This document shows positions 6,364-11,092 of a DNA stretch of 11,092 nucleotides, piece by piece. How positions within the stretch are numbered: the stretch's first letter is position 1; every line of letters starts with the position of its first letter. Made by a program: the position numbers and the translations under genes. The notes below the pieces were generated by a model, which was given only the letters and a program-made list of their open reading frames with translations, was not told the origin of the DNA and searched no databases. Source of the DNA: Treponema sp. (GTDB taxonomy: Bacteria; Spirochaetota; Spirochaetia; Treponematales; Breznakiellaceae); assembly GCA_031278025.1 (NCBI GenBank), contig JAITLF010000182.1:1-11092 (forward strand), given 5' to 3'.

Positions 6364-6409
6364 TAGCTCATGCCGGCAGGTTAGCCGCGATTACACACAA
6401 GGAAAAATG

Positions 6410-9400
6410 ATGAAATTCAATCGGTTATTTACAGATCCTAACCACGGGCCATATCATACCATCGTTTTTGAGAAACGGCGGAGTGAAATCCGTAATCCCG
6501 ATGGGAAGGTGATCTTTGAGGAAGACACGGTGATCGCGCCGGTTTTCTGGAGCCAGATTGCCACGGATATTCTCGCCCAGAAGTATTTCCGCAAGGCGGG
6601 GGTACCGGCGGACAGGATTTACGCCTGGAAAGCCTGGGCGGCGCTCCGGGGGACAGCCGGGGAAGCAGGCGGCGCTCCGGCGGCGGATGAAACCCTTCCT
6701 GAAGACGGGGCGGAACACGACGCCCGGCAGGTTTTCCACCGGCTGGCCTATACGTGGATGGATTGGGGCCGCCAAACCGGGTATTTCGATACCCAGGAGG
6801 ACGCGTATGCGTTCTACGACGAAACCTGCTATATGCTGGCCTCCCGCATGGCGGCCCCCAACAGCCCCCAGTGGTTCAACACGGGGCTTTACGCCGTATA
6901 CGGCATAGACGGGCCTGCCCAGGGGCATTACTACATCGACCCGGTCGACGGGCGGCTTAAAAAGTCGGACAGCGCCTATAAGCGGCCCCAGCCTCATGCG
7001 TGCCTTCCCGGCCATGTTCCGGTTAGCACCCCCCAGGGGCCGGTTACCATAGGCAGCCTGGTGAAACGGAATGCGGTGGGAACACGGGTATACGACAAAG
7101 ACGGAACCACCGCGATTGTGGCGGTCCGGGAAAACGGGGTTAAACCGGTACTGAGGGCGGCGCTTAAAAACGGCGGCGCCCTGGAAGCGACGGCGGATCA
7201 TCTGGTACTTGCCCGCGCCGCGGGAGCCGGGGAGGAGCCGCAATGGCTGGCGGCGGGAAAATTGCGGGAAGGCATGAGCGTGGTCCGGATCACGCCGCGG
7301 GCCTCCGGGGAAACGGAACGTCCCGCCTGGCTCTATGAACCGGTTGTTGGAATAGAACAGGCGGGTGAAATGCCGGTATACGACATTCAGACCGAAAGCG
7401 GCAGCTTCCTTGCGGGCGGCGTCGTTGTCCACAACTGTTTCATCCTTTCTATTGAAGATGACCTGGTGAACGACGGCGGCATCATGGACCTGGTAACCCG
7501 TGAGGCGCGGCTTTTCAAGTACGGGTCCGGCACGGGGTCCAATTTTTCCAAGATCAGGGCGCTGGACGAAAAGCTCTCAGGCGGCGGCGTGTCTTCGGGG
7601 TTGCTTTCGTTCTTAAAGATAGGGGACCGCTCCGCGTCGGCGATTAAATCCGGGGGAACGACCCGGCGGGCGGCTAAAATGGTAACACTGGACGCGGATC
7701 ACCCGGATGTGGAGAAGTACATCAACTGGAAGGCCGCGGAAGAACACAAGGCCGCTTCCCTGGTCATCGGATCGGCCATTGTGAAGAAGCGCCTTGAGGC
7801 TGTCAAAAAGGCCCTGGCCGCTTTCCGGGGGCCTGACCGGGACAGGTTCAGCGCCGAAAAGAACCACGACCTGGCGGAGGCGCTCAAGAACGCGCTGGAA
7901 GACAAGATTCCTCCCTCGTATCTCTACCAGATCCTCAGGCGGCTGGAGCAGGGCGATGGGGATGTCAATCCCGCCGTGTTCACGACCGCGTGGGATGACG
8001 AGGCATATAACACGGTTTCGGGGCAATCCTCCAACAACAGCCTGCGGGTAACCGACGATTTCATGCAGGCGATCCTGGATGATGCGGACTGGAACCTCAC
8101 GGGCAGGATTTCCGGCACGGCTGAAAAGACCGTCAAGGCCCGCGGCATTTGGGACCAGGCGGCGCGGAGCGCCTGGCAGTGCGCGGACCCGGGGCTCCAG
8201 TACCACACCACCATCAACGACTGGCATACCTGCCCGGCGGGAGGCGAGATTCGGGCTTCCAACCCCTGTTCGGAATACATGTTCCTGGACGACACGGCCT
8301 GCAATCTGGCTTCCGTCAATCTGGCGGCCTTTTACGATCAGAAGAGTAAAACCGTCAATCTTGAAAGGTACCTCCACGCGGTCAGAATATGGACCACGAT
8401 TCTTGAAATTTCCGTCGTGATGGCCCAGTTTCCCGCGCCCCGGATCGCCCAGCTTTCCTACGAATACCGGACCCTGGGGCTGGGTTTCGCCAATCTGGGA
8501 AGCCTCCTCATGGTGATGGGGCTGGCCTATGATTCCGATGAGGCCCGGGCGGTTGCAGGCGCCCTGTCGGCCATCCTGTCCGGGGAAGCCTACGCTCAAT
8601 CCGCCCGTATGGCTGCGGAACTTGGCCCTTTCCCCCGATACGGGGACAACCGGCACAACATGCTCCGGGTGATACGCAACCACCGCCGGGCAGCCTACAA
8701 CGCCCCCGCCGGGGAATACGAGGAAGTTCATACCCCGCCCAGGGGGATAATCGCCGCCTGCTGCCCGGCCTACCTTCTGGAAGCCGCCCGTTCCGCCTGG
8801 GACCGGGCTCTGGAACTGGGGGAGATTCATGGATACCGGAACGCCCAGATCAGCGCCATTGCCCCTACCGGGACCATTGGCCTCCTTATGGATTGCGATA
8901 CTACCGGGGTGGAGCCTGATTTCGCCCTGGTCAAATTCAAGAAGCTGGCCGGGGGCGGCTACTTCAAAATCATCAATCAATCCGTCCCGCCGGCCCTGGA
9001 AAACCTGGGGTACAGCCCGGAAGCTATCGAGAACATCACCGCCTACGCCACGGGACGCAAAACCCTGGCCGGAGCGCCGGGGATCAACCCCGAAACCCTG
9101 AAGAGCCGGGGGTTTACGCCCGGCGCCATTGCCGCGGCGGAGGCAGCGGCCGGGAACAGCCTCAACCTGGAGGGGGTATTTAACCCCTGGGTCCTTGGGC
9201 GGGACTTTGTGGAAAAGGTCCTTGCCGTGCCGGAAGCCCAATGGTCCCAGCCTGAATTCAGCCTGCTCAAACACCTGGGCTTTACCGCTGAGGACATCCA
9301 GGCGGCGGAACGCTACGCCTGCGGCGCCATGGGCCTGGAGGGAGCGCCGGGGCTTAAGCGGGAGCATTACCGCGTGTTTGATACCGCTACGCCTTCGGGC

Positions 9401-10318
9401 AAGAACGGCACGCGGTCTATCCCGTGGAAAGCCCATATCGGCATGATGGCCGCGGTACAGCCCTTTGTTTCCGGCGCCATTTCCAAGACCATCAACATGC
9501 CCAACAGCGCGAATTACGAAGACGTGAAAGGGGCGTACATGCTGGCCTGGAAAAGCGCCGTCAAGGCGGTTGCCCTGTACCGCGACGGGTCCAAGCTTTC
9601 CCAGCCCCTGTCCTCCTTTGCTCCGGGCGCGGACCCGCTGGCGGATGCCATTTTGGCGGTGGAGCGGACCGTGAGCGCCGGCGGGCCTGCCCCGGCCCCG
9701 GAGGATCCGGCATCCGCGGAACATGCGCCGGACCGTCCGATCCCGGCGAAGGTCAGGCGGCCCCTCCCCAACCGGCGGAGCGGTTATACCCAGAAAGCCA
9801 AGATAGGGGGCCACTCCATCTTCCTCCGCACCGGCGAATACGCGGACGGCGCGTTAGGGGAAATCTTCCTGGACATGCACAAGGAAGGCGCCGCGTTCCG
9901 GAGCCTCCTCAATAGTTTTGCCATTGCCGTTTCGCTGGGCCTTCAGTACGGGGTGCCGCTGGAAGAATACGTAGACGCCTTTACCTTCTCCAAGTTTGAG
10001 CCAAACGGCATGGTGCAGGGCCACGACTATGTAAAAATGGCTACCAGCGTCATCGACTACATTTTCCGGGACCTGGCCATCAGCTACCTTAAACGGACCG
10101 ATTTGGGCCAGGTTACGCCCGAAGACCTCGCCGCCACGGGTACCAAAGACGAAGGAGGGCCCCGCGTCCACGCCAAAACCGAAGCGGACCGCATCGCCCA
10201 GGCGCGTATCAAAGGCTACGAAGGAGACCCCTGCCCCGCCTGCGGGTCCTTCACCCTGGTCCGGAACGGTACCTGCATGAAATGCGACACCTGCGGCGGG
10301 ACGACCGGGTGCAGCTGA
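6410..10318 (+). CDS. nrdJ: Adenosylcobalamin-dependent (class II) ribonucleotide reductase with mini-intein
   Basis: NrdJ reduces ribonucleotides to deoxyribonucleotides using a thiyl radical made from adenosylcobalamin, so it works with or without oxygen. The precursor is 1302 aa; 1157 aa remain after removing the intein (residues 198-342). Host motifs are clear: [13 protein letters not shown] near residue 155, the redox cysteine Cys343 opening [39 protein letters not shown] with radical Cys620 and Glu622, [20 protein letters not shown], and a C-terminal cysteine cluster (CPAC at 1275-1278, CMKCDTC at 1289-1295, Cys1301) that recycles the active-site disulfide and may bind zinc. The ATG at 6410 is chosen because AAGGA lies 6 bases upstream; 6407 is 3 bases away and the in-frame ATG at 6344 has no such site. 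Upstream paired NrdR-type boxes imply repression by NrdR. No cobalamin riboswitch was recognised. The gene stands alone, with no nrdAB or nrdDG beside it. Confidence 0.96.
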   Translation: MKFNRLFTDPNHGPYHTIVFEKRRSEIRNPDGKVIFEEDTVIAPVFWSQIATDILAQKYFRKAGVPADRIYAWKAWAALRGTAGEAGGAPAADETLPEDGAEHDARQVFHRLAYTWMDWGRQTGYFDTQEDAYAFYDETCYMLASRMAAPNSPQWFNTGLYAVYGIDGPAQGHYYIDPVDGRLKKSDSAYKRPQPHACLPGHVPVSTPQGPVTIGSLVKRNAVGTRVYDKDGTTAIVAVRENGVKPVLRAALKNGGALEATADHLVLARAAGAGEEPQWLAAGKLREGMSVVRITPRASGETERPAWLYEPVVGIEQAGEMPVYDIQTESGSFLAGGVVVHNCFILSIEDDLVNDGGIMDLVTREARLFKYGSGTGSNFSKIRALDEKLSGGGVSSGLLSFLKIGDRSASAIKSGGTTRRAAKMVTLDADHPDVEKYINWKAAEEHKAASLVIGSAIVKKRLEAVKKALAAFRGPDRDRFSAEKNHDLAEALKNALEDKIPPSYLYQILRRLEQGDGDVNPAVFTTAWDDEAYNTVSGQSSNNSLRVTDDFMQAILDDADWNLTGRISGTAEKTVKARGIWDQAARSAWQCADPGLQYHTTINDWHTCPAGGEIRASNPCSEYMFLDDTACNLASVNLAAFYDQKSKTVNLERYLHAVRIWTTILEISVVMAQFPAPRIAQLSYEYRTLGLGFANLGSLLMVMGLAYDSDEARAVAGALSAILSGEAYAQSARMAAELGPFPRYGDNRHNMLRVIRNHRRAAYNAPAGEYEEVHTPPRGIIAACCPAYLLEAARSAWDRALELGEIHGYRNAQISAIAPTGTIGLLMDCDTTGVEPDFALVKFKKLAGGGYFKIINQSVPPALENLGYSPEAIENITAYATGRKTLAGAPGINPETLKSRGFTPGAIAAAEAAAGNSLNLEGVFNPWVLGRDFVEKVLAVPEAQWSQPEFSLLKHLGFTAEDIQAAERYACGAMGLEGAPGLKREHYRVFDTATPSGKNGTRSIPWKAHIGMMAAVQPFVSGAISKTINMPNSANYEDVKGAYMLAWKSAVKAVALYRDGSKLSQPLSSFAPGADPLADAILAVERTVSAGGPAPAPEDPASAEHAPDRPIPAKVRRPLPNRRSGYTQKAKIGGHSIFLRTGEYADGALGEIFLDMHKEGAAFRSLLNSFAIAVSLGLQYGVPLEEYVDAFTFSKFEPNGMVQGHDYVKMATSVIDYIFRDLAISYLKRTDLGQVTPEDLAATGTKDEGGPRVHAKTEADRIAQARIKGYEGDPCPACGSFTLVRNGTCMKCDTCGGTTGCS
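7001..7435 (+). mobile_element. Mini-intein in NrdJ (145 aa, no homing endonuclease)
   Basis: The class II RNR sequence ..[15 protein letters not shown].. is split by 145 residues with all self-splicing blocks. Block A is [20 protein letters not shown] with nucleophile Cys1; block B is [10 protein letters not shown] with Thr64 and His67; block F is [15 protein letters not shown] at 126-140; block G is VVVHN ending in His144-Asn145. The next residue, Cys+1, is the host's conserved redox cysteine. No LAGLIDADG or HNH segment is present, so it cannot home by itself. Every residue needed for splicing appears intact, so it should be removed from the precursor protein. Base composition resembles the host gene, suggesting long residence (inference). 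Confidence 0.93.
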
Positions 10319-10376
10319 GACTTCGCGCAGGCGTCGCACGACACCTGCGGCGGGACGACCGGATGCAGCTGAGACT
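10285..10376 (+). repeat. 38-bp direct repeat of the nrdJ 3' end
   Basis: The bases at 10285-10322, which encode the last residues [10 protein letters not shown] plus the stop, recur at 10339-10376 with one mismatch. The period is 54 bp, which is 18 codons. The second copy is thus in the same frame beyond the TGA and again ends in a TGA. The 16 bp between copies is not repeated. Confidence 0.85.
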
Positions 10377-10400
10377 AAGAGATACGGAGGTAGAAGAAAG

Positions 10401-10423
10401 CTGGGAGGCCCAAGGCCCCCCAG
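10401..10423 (+). terminator. Hairpin downstream of nrdJ
   Basis: CTGGG-GGCC pairs with GGCC-CCCAG around a CAA loop, with one A-C mismatch: 9 paired bases. There is no T run directly after it. A further GGGC-TTTT-GCCC mini-hairpin at 10438-10449 comes before seven Ts at 10461-10467. Together they may end the nrdJ transcript. Confidence 0.4.
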
Positions 10424-10457
10424 ACCCCCCAAAGGTTGGGCTTTTGCCCGCCGGGGA

Positions 10458-10485
10458 TTGTTTTTTTAGGGTTCCGCGCTATAGT
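10458..10485 (+). promoter_or_regulatory. Candidate promoter for the poly-C ORF / lipoprotein
   Basis: TTGTTT at 10458-10463 and TATAGT at 10480-10485 are separated by 16 bp. The -10 matches the sigma-70 consensus at 5 of 6 positions and the -35 at only 3. Start of transcription near 10492 would leave a short leader with the AAGGAG at 10509-10514. Confidence 0.4.
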
Positions 10486-10520
10486 AAGTGCTAGGGCATT
10501 ACCGAAAAAAGGAGCGAATG

Positions 10521-10628
10521 ATGGTTTATTGGGCCCCCCCCCCCCCCCTTCTCTATTTCCCCGGCCAGTGGCGCAGCCGCCGGCGCAGCCGCCGGCGCAG
10601 CCGCCGGCACGGGTTGTCTGTCTACTAG
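10521..10628 (+). CDS. Small ORF with a run of 15 C (candidate phase-variable)
   Basis: Candidate promoter, AAGGAG, then ATGATG: the second ATG (10521) is 6 bases from the ribosome-binding site. The frame runs MVYW, then Ala-Pro codons inside 15 consecutive Cs (10534-10548), then an Arg/Ser-rich tail caused by a 12-bp repeat, and stops with TAG after 35 residues. No known family is recognised. With one more C (or two fewer) the same start reads AQPPAQPPAQPP, a hydrophobic stretch, and continues in frame into the lipoprotein start at 10673, giving 91 residues up to the TAG at 10793. With two more it ends early in another frame. Expression is not proven; the tract could instead be a non-coding spacer. 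Confidence 0.35.
   Translation: MVYWAPPPPLLYFPGQWRSRRRSRRRSRRHGLSVY
10571..10606 (+). repeat. Three tandem copies of GCGCAGCCGCCG
   Basis: Exact 12-bp units lie at 10571, 10583 and 10595. As the unit is four codons, copy-number change keeps frame. In the frame joined to the downstream lipoprotein the units encode AQPP repeats. Confidence 0.85.
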
Positions 10629-10672
10629 CTCTCTTTATTTCCTTATATTCCCTTAGCCTCAGGAGGTTCTCT

Positions 10673-11062
10673 ATGAAAACCGCGAAACGTGGTTTCCTTG
10701 TTGTTGCCGGAGTTCTGTCGGTCTTGCTGGCAGGATGTTTCAACACTATCACCGCCATTCCCCCGGCGGCGCCCGGCGGCGCCGTACCCACGTAGCAGCA
10801 GGGGGACGGCGGGCTGGCGCCCTTTCGCGTGGACCGCCACCTCGCTCGGGGGGAAGACGCGGCGGCGGCCCGGGTCCGTGCAGGCCCCGAGGCGGACAAG
10901 TTGGCGGACATCTACAACTTCATGGAGCTGGTGGTGCTGAATGATAAGGCGGCGTTCTTCACGGCGGCGGAGGCGGGCCTCATCCCGCCTTTCCGCTATT
11001 CCTCCTCTCCGCTCACCTGTCCCTTCCCGCTCTTGGCCCCCGGCTTTTCCGCTATAGGATAG
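10673..11062 (+). pseudogene. Small lipoprotein gene interrupted by an in-frame TAG
   Basis: Translation from ATG at 10673, with AGGAGG 6 bases upstream, gives a clear lipoprotein signal: MKTAKRG, a hydrophobic core, then the lipobox LLAGC with the lipidated Cys at residue 22. After only 40 residues a TAG (10793-10795) stops it. The same frame then stays open for 88 more codons, with protein-like composition (PEADKLADIYNFMELVVLND, then KAAFFTAAEAGL) up to a TAG at 11060. Codons CAG CAG follow the stop, so one CAG-to-TAG change would explain it. Alternatives: a genuine 40-aa entericidin-sized lipoprotein followed by chance GC-rich open frame, or suppression of the TAG. I do not recognise the family. 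Confidence 0.45.
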
Positions 11063-11092
11063 TTACCCGTCAACACTTCGACTTTTCTCCCT

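Noticed and set aside
6025..6400. Cobalamin riboswitch ahead of the B12-dependent nrdJ
   Set aside because: I looked for the conserved B12-box-type core and did not find it; the leader is instead taken up by dyads and NrdR-type boxes.
6344..6409. Longer NrdJ start at the ATG of the 10-bp repeat
   Set aside because: It has no ribosome-binding site, the sequence is made by the tandem repeat, and the added 22 residues do not resemble NrdJ. AAGGA fits the ATG at 6410 (or 6407).
7613..9814. Long minus-strand ORF (733 codons) opposite nrdJ
   Set aside because: It is a shadow of the GC-rich nrdJ coding strand, rich in Arg/Pro/Gly with no recognisable domain.
7436..10318. A second intein at the NPCSEY radical site or other conserved RNR sites
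   Set aside because: The sequence runs uninterrupted through NPCSEY, APTGTIG and the other conserved blocks.
10316..10373. TGA at the end of nrdJ read as selenocysteine or routine read-through into the second cysteine copy
   Set aside because: The first copy already completes the normal C-terminal cysteine cluster, and I see no obvious selenocysteine-insertion structure; duplication is the simpler view.

Overview
The window looks like a piece of a GC-rich bacterial chromosome. The best guess is a spirochaete, most likely a treponeme of the GC-rich gut-associated kind. That is inferred from the overall style: a class II ribonucleotide reductase, an AAA-ATPase-like (DUF1703-type) remnant, a homopolymeric C tract and short lipoproteins. 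Nothing in the window proves the taxon. The left third (rml genes and gene remnants) is visibly more AT-rich than the right two thirds.

Left arm, minus strand (about 60-4797). One gene string is transcribed right to left: vanZ-like, rmlA, rmlC, rmlD, then rmlB. The four rml genes are the complete dTDP-L-rhamnose pathway from glucose-1-phosphate plus dTTP. vanZ/rmlA overlap by 4 bp (ATGA) and rmlC/rmlD by 13 bp if the GTG start of rmlD is right. rmlB is split from the others by about 250 bp holding a decayed HI0074-type (nucleotidyltransferase substrate-binding) fragment. Beyond rmlB is a frameshifted, internally deleted AAA-ATPase-like pseudogene.

Middle (4798-6409). A divergent intergenic region of about 345 bp separates vanZ from uppP (undecaprenyl-diphosphatase). 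It carries several perfect inverted repeats, including a 25-bp palindrome followed by a T run on the plus strand although no plus-strand gene lies upstream of it. So lipid-carrier recycling (uppP) and nucleotide-sugar supply (rml) sit back to back. Between uppP and nrdJ are a GC-rich hairpin, an array of about six 21-bp palindromic repeats, two NrdR-type boxes 31 bp apart, and three tandem 10-bp repeats each containing an ATG.

Right arm (6410-11092). nrdJ, the adenosylcobalamin-dependent ribonucleotide reductase, is interrupted by a 145-residue mini-intein inserted directly before a conserved redox cysteine, which becomes the +1 splicing nucleophile. Just after the stop, 38 bp of the gene's 3' end is repeated in the same frame. 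Downstream are a hairpin, a plausible promoter, and a small ORF containing a run of 15 C. A one-base length change in that run would fuse the ORF to a small lipoprotein gene, which is itself cut by an in-frame TAG.

The points most worth following are the NrdJ mini-intein, the paired NrdR boxes, the covarying 21-bp palindrome array, and the poly-C switch candidate.
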